From Actinomycetota bacterium (GTDB lineage: Bacteria; Actinomycetota; Geothermincolia; Geothermincolales; RBG-13-55-18), in the NCBI GenBank assembly GCA_028697145.1, contig JAQVFR010000011.1, forward strand, positions 1 through 44,362: DNA of 44,362 bases, written 5' to 3'. The translations under genes were made by a program, and so were the position numbers. The notes under the pieces were generated by a model. It was not told the origin of the DNA and did no database searches. It saw only the letters and a program-made list of their open reading frames with translations. Positions 17,820 to 26,840 of this stretch are shown in pieces (position 1 is the first letter of the stretch; each line of letters begins with the position of its first letter).

Positions 17820-18042
17820 CGGGATCCTGCGGAAGGCCATAAAGACAGCCGTCAGGGGCTATCAGATATTTTTATCGAGCTGGATGCCGCCGACCTGCCG
17901 CTTCTACCCCAGCTGCTCGCAGTATATGATACAGGCGGTCGAGAGGTTCGGACCCCTCAGGGGGACATGGATGGGAATCAGGAGGCTGGCGAGGTGCCAC
18001 CCCTGGAACCCCGGAGGATATGACCCCCTGCCGGAGGGATAA
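17803..18042 (+). CDS. yidD: Membrane protein insertion efficiency factor YidD
   Basis: A 79-residue protein from GTG 17803 (an upstream GTG at 17788 would add five residues). The family pattern is clear: an amphipathic N-terminus, [22 protein letters not shown] with three conserved Cys, and [17 protein letters not shown]. YidD is a membrane-associated factor that supports insertion by YidC and Sec. GGGGG lies eight bases before the chosen start. The gene overlaps rnpA by 17 bases and is six bases from yidC. Confidence 0.95.
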   Translation: MKKAIDGILRKAIKTAVRGYQIFLSSWMPPTCRFYPSCSQYMIQAVERFGPLRGTWMGIRRLARCHPWNPGGYDPLPEG

Positions 18043-18048
18043 GGGATT

Positions 18049-19122
18049 ATGAACATCTTCGGTGATATATGGAACGGGATAGTAGCGGGGCTTAATTTCC
18101 TGCTGCAGGCATTCAACGACTTCACCGGCAACTACGGCGTCTCCATCATCCTGCTCACCGTCCTCGTCAAGCTGGTTCTCCTGCCCCTCACCATCAAGCA
18201 GACGCGATCGATGGTCGCCATGCAGAAGATCCAGCCGGAGATAAAGAAGCTGCAGGACAAGTACAAGGACGACAAGGAGCGGCTTTCACAGGAGATGATG
18301 AAGTTCTACAAGGAGAACAAGGTGAATCCCCTCGGGGGATGCCTGCCGCTCCTCCTGCAGATGCCGATATTCTTCGCCCTGTTCACGGTGCTCAGGAAGT
18401 ACCTCTTGACCCCTCCGATGAACATCATCGGCAATACCTTCGCGGTGATCCAGAAGCTTCCCATGTACGCGGAGGGCGCACCGGTGCTGGGCAATGCCCT
18501 CTACAACATCCCCTTTACGAAGCGGGCGGGCTTCCTGTGGATAAGCAACCTCGCCGACTCAACCCGCATCGCGGACCCGACCTTTATTTTCATCATCCTG
18601 CTGGCCGCGACCACGTGGTTCTCGCAGAAGCAGGTGATGACCGACCCCAGGCAGAAGAACATGCTGATAATAATGCCCCTTGTCACGGCATTCATCGGTT
18701 GGAGCCTGCCGGCGGGCGTGTCCCTTTACTGGCTGACGACCAACTTTCTGCAGATAATCCAGCAGTTCGCGATGGAGTGGTACGAGAAGAGGCACCCCAA
18801 GGAGGCGCCGAAGCCGGGAGACGACAGGAAAACAGCCTCGGAAAAGGAGCCGGCGGCCAGGGGCTCGAAGGGGCCTCCCGCGAAGGCGCAGGCCGGCGCG
18901 CAGACCAGAAGGAGCGCGGCGGCAAAAGGCCAAGCCAAGCCCGCCGGCGAGAAGCAGAAAGCCGCGGCGCGGAAAGGCGCGCCACCACAGAAAAGCAAGG
19001 CAGCCGCCCAGAAGGGAGGAAAGAAGCCTTCCTCCCAGGTGAGAAGGCCAAAGGGGCCGCCGCCGCAGCAGAAGAAGCCCCAGAAGGGAGCCGGCGGCAA
19101 GGGCGGTACGCGCAAGCGATAG
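18049..19122 (+). CDS. yidC: Membrane protein insertase YidC/Oxa1 family
   Basis: A 357-residue insertase of the short (Gram-positive or Oxa1-like) type. Hydrophobic segments occur around residues 29-50, 103-122 and near 175-240. A cytoplasmic loop with QKIQPEIKKLQDKYKDDKERL is typical, and NPLGGCLPLLLQMPIFFALF is the family core. No cleavable lipoprotein signal is apparent. The last 100 residues are a low-complexity tail dense in Lys, Ala, Gln and Pro. Comparable basic C-tails in some YidC proteins bind ribosomes; that role here is inference. The SRP RNA gene in the same window belongs to the same targeting pathway. Confidence 0.95.
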   Translation: MNIFGDIWNGIVAGLNFLLQAFNDFTGNYGVSIILLTVLVKLVLLPLTIKQTRSMVAMQKIQPEIKKLQDKYKDDKERLSQEMMKFYKENKVNPLGGCLPLLLQMPIFFALFTVLRKYLLTPPMNIIGNTFAVIQKLPMYAEGAPVLGNALYNIPFTKRAGFLWISNLADSTRIADPTFIFIILLAATTWFSQKQVMTDPRQKNMLIIMPLVTAFIGWSLPAGVSLYWLTTNFLQIIQQFAMEWYEKRHPKEAPKPGDDRKTASEKEPAARGSKGPPAKAQAGAQTRRSAAAKGQAKPAGEKQKAAARKGAPPQKSKAAAQKGGKKPSSQVRRPKGPPPQQKKPQKGAGGKGGTRKR

Positions 19123-19139
19123 AAGAAGGAGATGCTGCA

Positions 19140-19595
19140 ATGGAACCGGTGGAGAGGGACGTGACGCCGAAGAGCGTCGTCGTGGACATCGTAAACCTCA
19201 TGGACCTCAGGACGCGGATTACCAGCTGGGAAGACGAGGAGGAGATCCACGTCGACGTATGGGGCGACGACCTGGGAATACTGATCGGAAGAGGAGGCTC
19301 AACCCTGCAGGCCTTGCAGGATCTGGTGACCACCATCGTACGCAGGACGTGCCCGGAAACGAGAAGGATCGTCGTCGACGTAGAGAGGTACAAGGAGAGG
19401 CGCAGGCAGAAGCTGCGGGAATATGCGGAGAGGATGGCAGACAAAGCCCTGAGCACAAGGAAGGCGATCAGGCTGGAGCCCATGACGCCGCGGGAGAGAA
19501 AGATCGTGCACGATGCGCTGAAGGACTACGCGGGCGTTGAAAGCAAGAGCGAGGGCGAGGACCCGCAGAGAAGAATAGTGATCTCACCTGCATAA
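19140..19595 (+). CDS. jag: Jag/KhpB RNA-binding protein (KH-R3H), lacking the Jag-N domain
   Basis: The ATG at 19140 follows AGAAGGAG and gives a 151-residue protein. Residues 25-85 form a KH-type fold with GDDLGILIGRGGSTLQALQ, containing the GxxG-like loop. The C-terminal part (ARKAIRLEPMTPRERKIVHDAL-like, STRKAIRLEPM here) is an R3H domain with the conserved RxxxH (RKIVH). Bacillus Jag and KhpB also have an N-terminal Jag-N domain, which is absent here. KhpB binds RNA and influences cell division in streptococci. The gene is 17 bases after yidC, the usual location. Confidence 0.92.
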   Translation: MEPVERDVTPKSVVVDIVNLMDLRTRITSWEDEEEIHVDVWGDDLGILIGRGGSTLQALQDLVTTIVRRTCPETRRIVVDVERYKERRRQKLREYAERMADKALSTRKAIRLEPMTPRERKIVHDALKDYAGVESKSEGEDPQRRIVISPA

Positions 19596-19751
19596 AGGGA
19601 GAACGGGTTTACATAACATTCATCGGATAGCAGGTTAAAACACGCAAAACGCGCACTCCGCCCGGCACAGCTCGCCACACTCCATCGCGCCCGCACGGTT
19701 GCCTGCAAGAGGCCTGCGCGGGGCGAGGCACGAACGCCAATCAGGCCATGC

Positions 19752-19767
19752 CGTTTCACGTGAAACG
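19752..19767. promoter_or_regulatory. parS site 1 (near-consensus)
   Basis: CGTTTCACGTGAAACG is a perfect 16-bp palindrome. It differs from the consensus TGTTTCACGTGAAACA only at the outermost bases. It should be bound by the ParB encoded at 22544. Confidence 0.9.
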
Positions 19768-20578
19768 CAAACTTTTCATGAAGAAGAGGGGTTAACGTAG
19801 CACAGCCGCGCCTGCGAGCGCATTCATGCGGTGGCGGATGAGCAGGGAACCGGCATAGCGGTGTGCCGGCAATAAGGGCCGGGACACCCTCTCGCTGCCG
19901 ATAAGCGCGCAGCCAGGCCTACCCTGAAACCGGGAGAGCGCATACCTTGCGGGCATGCTGCGTGGAAGAGCCGGAGAGAACTTCACCAGCGACAGTGTCC
20001 TGCAAGGTGCATGAACCCAGGTTTTAGCTCGTGTCCAGAGAAAATCCCTAAAACGCCACAAAAACGCTCCTTTGCGTCGAAACACCCCTCGTTTAAGGGA
20101 AATTATTAACGCCGGTCAGTGCCAAAGACGATCTTTCCGAAGGGATCTAAGCGTATATCGGGCAAAAAACGCCTTGGCCGTGACCCGGCCACAGGGAGGC
20201 GAACCCCAATATCCAGCAGAAACAGCGCCAGCGGGGCAATATTCTAAACGGCTACTTTAGGTTTATGCTTGCCATATGGTTCTATCCGGGTGAATCCGGC
20301 GGAATCATACAATGAAGCAATTGGCAAAAGGGTATCAGGTTGCATCTAGAGCATGGAGAACAGGCGGCATAGGCAAATTTACGGAATTATCGTGTAAACA
20401 TCGGAACCGGCATGGTGAAAACGGGAGAAAGCAAGAGGGAGGGAAATGCTGGTAGGAAAAGGGCAAGAGGCTGGAATAAAAAGTGCGGGAACGGCATAAT
20501 CGCGATGTTTTTGATCCAGTACGTGTACATGCTGGGCGAGAATGGAGGGGAAAAAGGAGAAAACGGAGGAAACAGGCT

Positions 20579-20594
20579 TGTTTCACGTGAAACA
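20579..20594. promoter_or_regulatory. parS site 2 (consensus)
   Basis: TGTTTCACGTGAAACA is an exact match to the Bacillus and actinobacterial parS consensus, a perfect palindrome. Confidence 0.96.
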
Positions 20595-20720
20595 ATAAAA
20601 CACAATTTCGTTTGTGGGTATTTTGGCGGGGGCAGGAAAACAGCGAAACCCCATGCAGTCGAAAACGAGGAGAGAGTAAAGGCGTGATTATATGAGCCGA
20701 CCGGCAGTGATCGGCGAGGA

Positions 20721-20736
20721 TGTTTCACGTGAAACA
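20721..20736. promoter_or_regulatory. parS site 3 (consensus)
   Basis: A second exact copy of TGTTTCACGTGAAACA, 126 bases after site 2 and about 150 bases before the chosen rsmG start. If rsmG were annotated from 20692, the palindrome would be translated as VSRET, an argument for the later start. Confidence 0.96.
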
Positions 20737-20871
20737 TCCCAAACCCTGGGCACCGGAGGCCTTAATGGGAATTATTCAAGGAAATGGTTAAAGGACAGTG
20801 GGATTATGCAAAGAAACTTTATGCAGGGGAGAACGATCTATAAAACAGGAATATCAATGCGTAAGGACGGC

Positions 20872-21564
20872 ATGGCAGCGGAAAAAGGGGAATTCGCGGA
20901 ACGATTGAGGCGCGCCGCAGAAAGGGCGGCCGCGAAAGCGGGCATCGAAGCGAGCGAAGATAATCTGACGAAAATGACGGTTTACGTCGAAGAGCTGCGA
21001 AAATGGAACAATGCTTATAACCTGGTGGGGAGAAAGGTGGGTGAGGAAGGGCTGGAGAGCCTGTTGAGGGATGCCCTGTCGCCCCTTATCATAAAGGGCC
21101 TGTTCGCGGAGGGGAAGGAGGTGCTTGATATAGGGAGTGGCGCGGGAATGCCCGGAATACCTCTTTACCTTGTTGCGGGGCCCTTTCCGCTCACGCTAGT
21201 TGAGTCCCAGAGAAAAAGGATCACATTTCTAAAGCACATATGCCGCAAGCTGGAGCTGGAGGAGGCAAGGGTCTACGGCGGAAGGCTTGAGGAAATGGCC
21301 AGGACGGAAGACCACCTCAATGCATATGAAGTGGGCATGGCGCGAGCGGTTATGGACCCGATGCGGCTTGTGAGGCTGGCGCGGCCGCTTCTGTGCGAAA
21401 AAGGAAGACTAGTGCTCTTTCTTGGCAAGAAAGATGCCGAAAACATAAGAAAAGCGGCGCTTGGATTGGCGGAAAAGGGATTTGAGCTGGAAGTCTTGAG
21501 ATCAACGCAGCGAATCGCCGGCAAAGAGAATTACCTGGCGGTTCTGAGAAAGGCGGGCCGCTGA
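20872..21564 (+). CDS. rsmG: 16S rRNA (guanine-527-N7) methyltransferase RsmG
   Basis: A 230-residue SAM-dependent methyltransferase (formerly GidB) that modifies G527 of 16S rRNA. The start of the conserved part, VEELRKWNNAYNLVG, is followed by SAM-binding VLDIGSGAGMPGIPLYLV and VESQRKRITFL. The family element ARVYGGRLEE and the C-terminal VLRKAG are also present. The ATG at 20872 has AAGGA directly upstream; earlier in-frame starts (20692, 20857) exist, but the first would translate the parS site. Position between jag and parA is conserved. Confidence 0.94.
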   Translation: MAAEKGEFAERLRRAAERAAAKAGIEASEDNLTKMTVYVEELRKWNNAYNLVGRKVGEEGLESLLRDALSPLIIKGLFAEGKEVLDIGSGAGMPGIPLYLVAGPFPLTLVESQRKRITFLKHICRKLELEEARVYGGRLEEMARTEDHLNAYEVGMARAVMDPMRLVRLARPLLCEKGRLVLFLGKKDAENIRKAALGLAEKGFELEVLRSTQRIAGKENYLAVLRKAGR

Positions 21565-21627
21565 ACAAGTGGCGCACAACCTGAGGGCGGAAGCGATTCA
21601 GGAGATGTCAGTCGCGAGGTGAGGACC

Positions 21628-22551
21628 ATGGAAACGGAAGAGACAATGGAAGAGGCCGGAAGGGGAGAGACGGCATGGGACATGGAAACGGAGGGAAACG
21701 AAGCCGTGGGGCAGGGAGCGGCCGGGATCGGCGGGGAGTCGAGCGAAACAAGACGGGAGACGGTGGCACCAGCGGTGCCTGCGCCTGACTACGCGAGGAT
21801 CGTGGCGATAGCCAACCAGAAGGGCGGAGTCGGCAAGAGCACCACGGCGATAAACCTGGGTGCGTATCTAGCCATGGAAGGCAAAAGGGTACTCGTGGTG
21901 GACCTCGACCCCCAAAGCAACGCAACAAGCGGGCTGGGGATAGGCCCGGGGGTGGGAGACCTGCAGATATACGATGTTCTGGTTAACGAGGTCTCCCTTG
22001 AAGAGATAATAGTCCGAACCTCGACGGAGGGTTTAGACCTGGCTCCGTCGTCTCTGCGCCTGGCGGGCGCGGAGGTGGAGCTGGTGTCGTTATATTCGCG
22101 GGAAGGACGTTTGAAGAAGAGCCTGGAGCCAGTCAGGGACCGTTATGACATAATCCTGGTGGACTGCCCGCCGTCGCTCGGCCTGCTGACCGTCAACGCA
22201 CTTGCGGCAGCGGACGAGGTGATGATCCCCATACAGTGCGAGTATTACGCCCTGGAGGGCCTGGTCCTGCTGCTGCGCACCATTGAGAAAATAAGAGTGT
22301 ATCTCAACCCCGACCTGCGCATAGGCGGCATACTGCTTACCATGCATGATGCGCGGACGAATATATCCAAGCAGGTCATGGAGGAAGTGAGGAAGCAGTA
22401 TCCAAACGAGACATTCGTCACGGTCATACCGCGTAACGTACGCCTCAGCGAGGCCCCGAGTTACGGACAGCCCATATCCCAGTATGATCCGCAATCGAGG
22501 GGCGCGCAGGCATACCAGGATCTGGCAAAGGAAGTGATATCCCATGGCTAA
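21628..22551 (+). CDS. parA: Chromosome partitioning ATPase ParA (Soj)
   Basis: A ParA/MinD-type Walker ATPase of 307 residues from ATG 21628 (GTG 21619 adds three). The deviant Walker A motif is ANQKGGVGKSTTAINLG; Walker A' is VVDLDPQSNAT and Walker B is ILVDCPPSLG. About 55 N-terminal residues rich in Glu and Gly precede the ATPase core, a loose extension seen in several actinobacterial ParAs. ParA forms ATP-bound dimers on DNA that drive ParB-parS complexes apart. The last eight bases overlap the parB start. Confidence 0.95.
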   Translation: METEETMEEAGRGETAWDMETEGNEAVGQGAAGIGGESSETRRETVAPAVPAPDYARIVAIANQKGGVGKSTTAINLGAYLAMEGKRVLVVDLDPQSNATSGLGIGPGVGDLQIYDVLVNEVSLEEIIVRTSTEGLDLAPSSLRLAGAEVELVSLYSREGRLKKSLEPVRDRYDIILVDCPPSLGLLTVNALAAADEVMIPIQCEYYALEGLVLLLRTIEKIRVYLNPDLRIGGILLTMHDARTNISKQVMEEVRKQYPNETFVTVIPRNVRLSEAPSYGQPISQYDPQSRGAQAYQDLAKEVISHG

Positions 22552-23398
22552 GAAAGGCTTGGGCAAAGGACTCGGCGCGCTGATAACCACGAGCACCGCA
22601 GCGGAACAGCCCAGACACGAGATGATACCCATCGACAGCATATCCCCGAACCCCATGCAGCCGAGGAGAAGGTTCAACGAGGAGAGCCTCGAGGAACTGG
22701 CGGCCTCGCTGAAGGAGCACGGGCTGGTGCAGCCCATAATCGTCAGGCCAAAAGGGACCGGCTACGAGATCCTCGTGGGCGAACGCAGGTGGAGGGCCGC
22801 CCAGTTGGCGGGAGCGAAGTCCATACCGGCCGTGATAAGGGACGCAGAAGCCTCTGAATGCCTGCAGATCGCGCTCGTGGAGAACCTCCATCGCGACGAC
22901 CTCAACGGCATAGAGGAGGCAACGGCGTTCAGGCAGCTTATCGAGGACTTCGGTCTCTCCCAGGATGAAGTTGCGCAAAAAGTGGGCAAGAGCCGCTCGG
23001 CCGTGGCCAATTCCCTGAGGCTTCTTCAACTTCCAGTAGAGGTTCAGGCAACGATAGTCGCAGAGGAGATCACGCCGGGACATGCCCGCGCCCTCCTGGC
23101 CCTGCAGGGCGACCCCTATCAGGCGGCGCTGCTGCAGCGAATCATCGAGGAAGACCTGTCCGTACGGCAGACGGAGGAGGTCGCGAGGGCGCGACTCGTC
23201 GGCAGCGGCGACGCCACGCAGAGGGAAAAGCCGCAGTCCCTGGGAGAATACGCGGAGCTCATATCCGCGAGCCTCGGCACGAAGGTGAAGGTCATGCAGG
23301 GAAAGCGCAAAGGGAAGATCATCATCGAGTTCAAGGGCGAGAAGGACCTGCGCCGCCTGATGGCCGAGCTAGGCGTGGGCGCCGGGGGGGCGGAGTGA
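22544..23398 (+). CDS. parB: Chromosome partitioning protein ParB (Spo0J)
   Basis: A 284-residue ParB. The N-terminal KKGLGKGLGALI probably contacts ParA. The CTP-binding domain holds GERRWRAAQLAG and ENLHRDDLNGIEEA; the latter has His where many relatives have Gln (ENLQR). A helix-turn-helix (LSQDEVAQKVGKSRSAVANSLRL, about residues 140-165) recognises parS. A C-terminal dimerisation segment ends the protein. ParB loads at parS and spreads as a CTP-dependent sliding clamp. The three palindromes 1.8-2.8 kb upstream are its expected targets. Confidence 0.96.
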   Translation: MAKKGLGKGLGALITTSTAAEQPRHEMIPIDSISPNPMQPRRRFNEESLEELAASLKEHGLVQPIIVRPKGTGYEILVGERRWRAAQLAGAKSIPAVIRDAEASECLQIALVENLHRDDLNGIEEATAFRQLIEDFGLSQDEVAQKVGKSRSAVANSLRLLQLPVEVQATIVAEEITPGHARALLALQGDPYQAALLQRIIEEDLSVRQTEEVARARLVGSGDATQREKPQSLGEYAELISASLGTKVKVMQGKRKGKIIIEFKGEKDLRRLMAELGVGAGGAE

Positions 23399-23416
23399 GC
23401 GGCGCCACGCTCCCCA

Positions 23417-24355
23417 TCAGGCATATTTTTCCATGGCTAGCCTGACCAGCACACGGACCAGCTCCTTGAACTCCATGCCGGCCGCTTCCGCCGCCATGGG
23501 GAGAAGGCTGGTCTCGGTCATACCAGGGCTGATGTTCAACTCCAGGACCTGGGGTACGCCCTCGGCGTCTATTATTATGTCCACGCGCGAGACGTTGAGG
23601 CAGCCGAGAGCCCGGTGCGCGCGCAGCGCCATCTCGACGACGAGGCGGGAAACTCCCTCGTCGAGCCGGGCCGGGCAGTAATACTCGGTAAGGCCGGGGG
23701 TGTAGCGGGAATCGAAGTCGAAGAAACCACTTTGGGGAACGGTCTCCACGAGGGGAAGAGCCTTGAGTTCGTCGTTGCCGAGAATGCTGACGGCCACCTC
23801 GGTGCCATTAACATATTTTTCCAGCAACACCCGGTCATCGTAATGCAGGGCCGTGCGGACCGCCTCCGGCACTTCCTCGTTTGAGGCGGCGATCCTTATC
23901 CCCAGGGCAGATCCCTGGGCCGCGGGCTTGACCACCAGGGGGAATCCGAGCTTCTCTCCCGCCGCCTCGAGCGCGTGCAGCGCCCCCATCTCGTGGAAAG
24001 TCGCCTCGCTCAAGACGAAAAAGGGCGGGGTGGGGATTCCCTCGCGCAGGAATATCTCCTTGGACACGGCCTTGTTGAAGCCGATGGTGCTGGAGAAAAC
24101 GCCGGGCCCCGTGTAAGGGATGTCCAGTATCTCGAGGAGCTCCTGCACGGTGCCGTCTTCCCCGAACTTGCCGTGCAGCGCTATGTACACCAGGTCAAGG
24201 TGCTCCCTGCGCAGAACGGGAACGAGGTTCTCGTTGACGTCGAGATCGAGGACCTCGTGCCCGAGCATGTCGAGCGCGCGGGACACCCTGCGCCCCGAAC
24301 GAAGGGAGATGTCGCGTTCGAGCGATCTCCCGCCCATAAGAACCCCTATACGCAT
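23417..24355 (-). CDS. ddl: D-alanine-D-alanine ligase
   Basis: A 312-residue ATP-grasp enzyme that joins two D-Ala for peptidoglycan precursors. From ATG 24355 it begins MRIGVLMGGRSLERDISLRSG, the typical Ddl N-terminus with the catalytic Glu in a SLERDIS context (xxEHxVS in many others). ALHGKFGEDGTVQELLE, VVKPAAQGSALGI and the C-terminal VLELNISPGMTETSLLP are the expected ATP and substrate motifs. An AGGGGG stretch is about ten bases before the start. The preceding aminotransferase ends 13 bases upstream, so they are probably cotranscribed. The enzyme is convergent with parB. Confidence 0.93.
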   Translation of the reverse strand: MRIGVLMGGRSLERDISLRSGRRVSRALDMLGHEVLDLDVNENLVPVLRREHLDLVYIALHGKFGEDGTVQELLEILDIPYTGPGVFSSTIGFNKAVSKEIFLREGIPTPPFFVLSEATFHEMGALHALEAAGEKLGFPLVVKPAAQGSALGIRIAASNEEVPEAVRTALHYDDRVLLEKYVNGTEVAVSILGNDELKALPLVETVPQSGFFDFDSRYTPGLTEYYCPARLDEGVSRLVVEMALRAHRALGCLNVSRVDIIIDAEGVPQVLELNISPGMTETSLLPMAAEAAGMEFKELVRVLVRLAMEKYA

Positions 24356-24368
24356 GCCGTTCAACCCC

Positions 24369-25652
24369 CTATTGTTCATCATGCGGCGGCGCTTCCCCGG
24401 GGCGCGGCACCTTGAACCCCAGGGACCCCGCCAGCGAGATCTCCCGTTTGACAACTTTTGCCAACCGCTTGATGCCCTCGTGGATCGTCTCGATGTCCGA
24501 ATAGCTGAAATTAAGGCGCATGCAGTTTTCGCCGCCCCGGTGCGGGTAGAACCCGTCTCCCGGTACGTAAGCGACCTTCGCGTCCAGGGCCGCCGCGAGC
24601 ATCTCAGACGCCTTGATGAAATCGGGAAGGATCACCCATACGAACAGGCCGCCCTCCGGGTGTGTCCACTCCGCTATCCCCGAGAGGTGCTCCTCCAGGG
24701 CGGAGAGCATAGCGTCGCGCCTGCTGCGATATATCTCCACGAGCTGTCCCACCTGCCCCCTCCAGTCCTCAGAGGTGAAATAGCTGTGCGCCACCATCTG
24801 GGTGAAGGTTGAGGTGGCGAGGTCGGCCGATTGCTTGGCCAGCACCACCTTGTCCAGTATGGCATGGGGCGCGGCCACCCAGCCGATGCGCATGCCCGCG
24901 GAGAATATCTTCGACATCGTACCCAGGTATATCACCCGGCTCTCGTCCAGGCTGCGCAGTGTCGGTGCGGCCGTCCCCCCGAAGCGCAGCATGCCGTAGG
25001 GGTTGTCCTCGACGATCAGGCAGTCGTAGTCGTTGGCAAGCTCCAGCAGCCCGAAGCGCCGCTCGCTGCTCAGGGTTATTCCTGCCGGATTCTGGAAATT
25101 CGGGATGGTATAGATGAACTTCGCCATCGCTCCTTCCGCGCTAAGCCCGGACAGCACCTCGCGCAGCCCGTCCAGGATCATGCCGTTCTCGTCCATGGGG
25201 ATCGTATGCACCCTGGGCTGATAGCTCAGAAAGCTGTTGAGGGCGCCCACGTAGGTCGGTGCCTCGGTGATGATGTGGTCTCCGGGGTTGATGAATATCT
25301 TGGAGATCATCTCCAGGCCCTGCTGTGCGCCGTTGGTGATGATGAGGTCCTCGGGATAGCACGGGGTGCCCTCCTCGCGCATCACCTCGATGATGCAGTG
25401 CTTCAGGGGAGCGAAACCGTCGGTGGGCCCATACTGCAGGGCTGCCGCATGGTCCTCCGCGAGCACCCTGCGCACCGACCTCATGATGGTCTCGGGGTCC
25501 AGTGCCTGCGTGAAGGGCAGGCCGCCGGCCAGGGAGATGATATCCGGCCGCGCCGTGACCGCGAGCAGGTCCCTGATCTCAGAAGAGAGCATGCTCTGCG
25601 TGCGTTGCGCGTACCGGTCTATGAATGGATCGAGGGTGAATCTCGGGGACAT
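24369..25652 (-). CDS. PLP-dependent aminotransferase, class I/II (LysN/2-aminoadipate type)
   Basis: A 427-residue fold-type I aminotransferase. ISLAGGLPFTQAL at residues 40-52, ITNGAQQGLE, IVEDNPYGMLRF and the Schiff-base Lys in GTMSKIFSAGMRIGW are present, as is the C-terminal RLNFSYSD with the carboxylate-binding Arg. Such sequences are usually annotated as 2-aminoadipate or aromatic aminotransferases related to MocR C-domains. The substrate cannot be told from sequence. ATG 25652 with GAGGTG about eight bases upstream is preferred over TTG 25658. Its partner ddl might suggest D-amino acid metabolism, but that is inference. Confidence 0.9.
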   Translation of the reverse strand: MSPRFTLDPFIDRYAQRTQSMLSSEIRDLLAVTARPDIISLAGGLPFTQALDPETIMRSVRRVLAEDHAAALQYGPTDGFAPLKHCIIEVMREEGTPCYPEDLIITNGAQQGLEMISKIFINPGDHIITEAPTYVGALNSFLSYQPRVHTIPMDENGMILDGLREVLSGLSAEGAMAKFIYTIPNFQNPAGITLSSERRFGLLELANDYDCLIVEDNPYGMLRFGGTAAPTLRSLDESRVIYLGTMSKIFSAGMRIGWVAAPHAILDKVVLAKQSADLATSTFTQMVAHSYFTSEDWRGQVGQLVEIYRSRRDAMLSALEEHLSGIAEWTHPEGGLFVWVILPDFIKASEMLAAALDAKVAYVPGDGFYPHRGGENCMRLNFSYSDIETIHEGIKRLAKVVKREISLAGSLGFKVPRPGEAPPHDEQ

Positions 25653-25943
25653 GCCCAAACACCTCTTTGCCGCGGCTTGCTTCCCGCCGGCGCCGTCCCA
25701 GTATATGAGATGTAGTATAAAGCATTACACTGGGGCTTTACAGCGGGAAAGCTCAGCCCCCCGGCGCAGGTTAAGAAAGGTTCTGGCTGCGTCGATAACT
25801 GCAGTGCAGGAGGCGGGGAAGCGCCCGAGAGGGAACGGACTTGCCGGGAGCGGGAACAACAGGCGGAAGACGACCCGCGGGCCGCAGGGCCGGGGGGTGG
25901 ACGACCGCGCTTTCCCGCATCCCGGAACGACCGCGGAGAAGCG

Positions 25944-26840
25944 ATGAACGGCTCTGACCTCAAAGACAAGCGAGAGGCGGCAGGCGCCGGCGACGCCGGC
26001 CTGGACATGTTGCTGCGCCAGCTGCACGAAGACATCGGCCTAAACCTGAAGCAGTACAAGCCGAACTACCTCAAGCGGCGCATAGGGGTCCGCATGCGGG
26101 CCACCGGATGCAGCGACTACCTTCAGTACCGCCGGTTCGTGAAGGAGCACCGCGAGGAAGGCAAGCGCCTGATAAACGACCTGACCATAAACGTCACCGA
26201 GTTCTTTCGCGACCCGGACGTCTACGAGGCGATAAGGAAACAGGTGATCCCGGCGATCATGCAATATAAGAGAGAGAGCCGGACAAGCAGCCTTCGTGCC
26301 TGGAGCGCGGGGTGCGCCACCGGGGAGGAGCCCTACTCGCTGGCGATCCTCTTTCAGCACGCACTGGAGTCTGAGCCGGATCCGCGGTCATGGACGCTCC
26401 GCATCACCGCCACGGACCTCGACGACAAAGCCCTCGAAAAAGCCAGGGAAGGCCGTTACGAATCGGCGAAGGTACCGACCGGGCTGGCGATCGAAGACTA
26501 CTTCGACAGGGAGGGAGACGAATATGTGGTCAAAGAAAGGGTCAAGCGGCCGGTAAGGTTCCTGCTCATGGACATCGTGAGACAACCACCCCTGCGCCAC
26601 CTGGACCTCATTCTCTGCCGCAACGTGCTCATCTACTTCGAGCGGGAAAAGCAGCAACGCATCCTGGATATATTCCGTCAGTGCCTGAGGCCTGGCGGCT
26701 TTCTCGTGCTGGGAAAGAGCGAGGCGATATTGGGACCGAGCGAGGGAGGCCTGGTCCCTTTCAGCCGGAGAGAAAGGGTGTATCGCAAGGAGGGATACCA
26801 GCTCATGGACAACGGCTCCAGGCGGCAGGGGGCAAGATGA
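25944..26840 (+). CDS. cheR: Chemotaxis protein methyltransferase CheR
   Basis: A 298-residue SAM-dependent enzyme that methylates Glu residues of chemoreceptors. The N-terminal helical domain includes LKQYKPNYLKRRIGVRM. The SAM domain has LRAWSAGCATGEEPYSLAIL, ITATDLDDKALEKAREG, and DLILCRNVLIYF. The C-terminus GKSEAIL is typical. It starts the rightward chemotaxis cluster, with a divergent 291-base spacer to the aminotransferase that contains TATAAA/TATACT boxes on both strands but no clear -35. The gene is followed by 273 bases with no gene and then the first receptor. Confidence 0.96.
   Translation: MNGSDLKDKREAAGAGDAGLDMLLRQLHEDIGLNLKQYKPNYLKRRIGVRMRATGCSDYLQYRRFVKEHREEGKRLINDLTINVTEFFRDPDVYEAIRKQVIPAIMQYKRESRTSSLRAWSAGCATGEEPYSLAILFQHALESEPDPRSWTLRITATDLDDKALEKAREGRYESAKVPTGLAIEDYFDREGDEYVVKERVKRPVRFLLMDIVRQPPLRHLDLILCRNVLIYFEREKQQRILDIFRQCLRPGGFLVLGKSEAILGPSEGGLVPFSRRERVYRKEGYQLMDNGSRRQGAR

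Larger units (their letters stand above)
19596..20871. other. Large gene-poor region between jag and rsmG with parS sites
   Basis: I find no convincing gene in this 1.28-kb stretch. Its GC content appears lower than that of its neighbours and its short open frames have no family features. It contains three parS sites at 19752, 20579 and 20721. Some open frames cross these sites (giving FHVK or SRET peptides) and are probably artefacts. The segment may serve as a ParB loading zone and hold the promoter for rsmG-parA-parB, for which I see no strong match. Confidence 0.65.

Noticed and set aside
19792-20085. 97-codon minus-strand frame in the parS region
   Set aside because: No ribosome site or recognisable domain, and an Arg-rich composition as expected by chance.
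20412-20687. Small plus-strand frame before rsmG (91 codons)
   Set aside because: It reads through parS site 2 (giving VSRET) and has no ribosome site or family features.
20335-20737. Minus-strand frames starting MFHVK
   Set aside because: Their starts are the parS palindromes themselves, which contain ATG-like frames by chance; no homology features follow.
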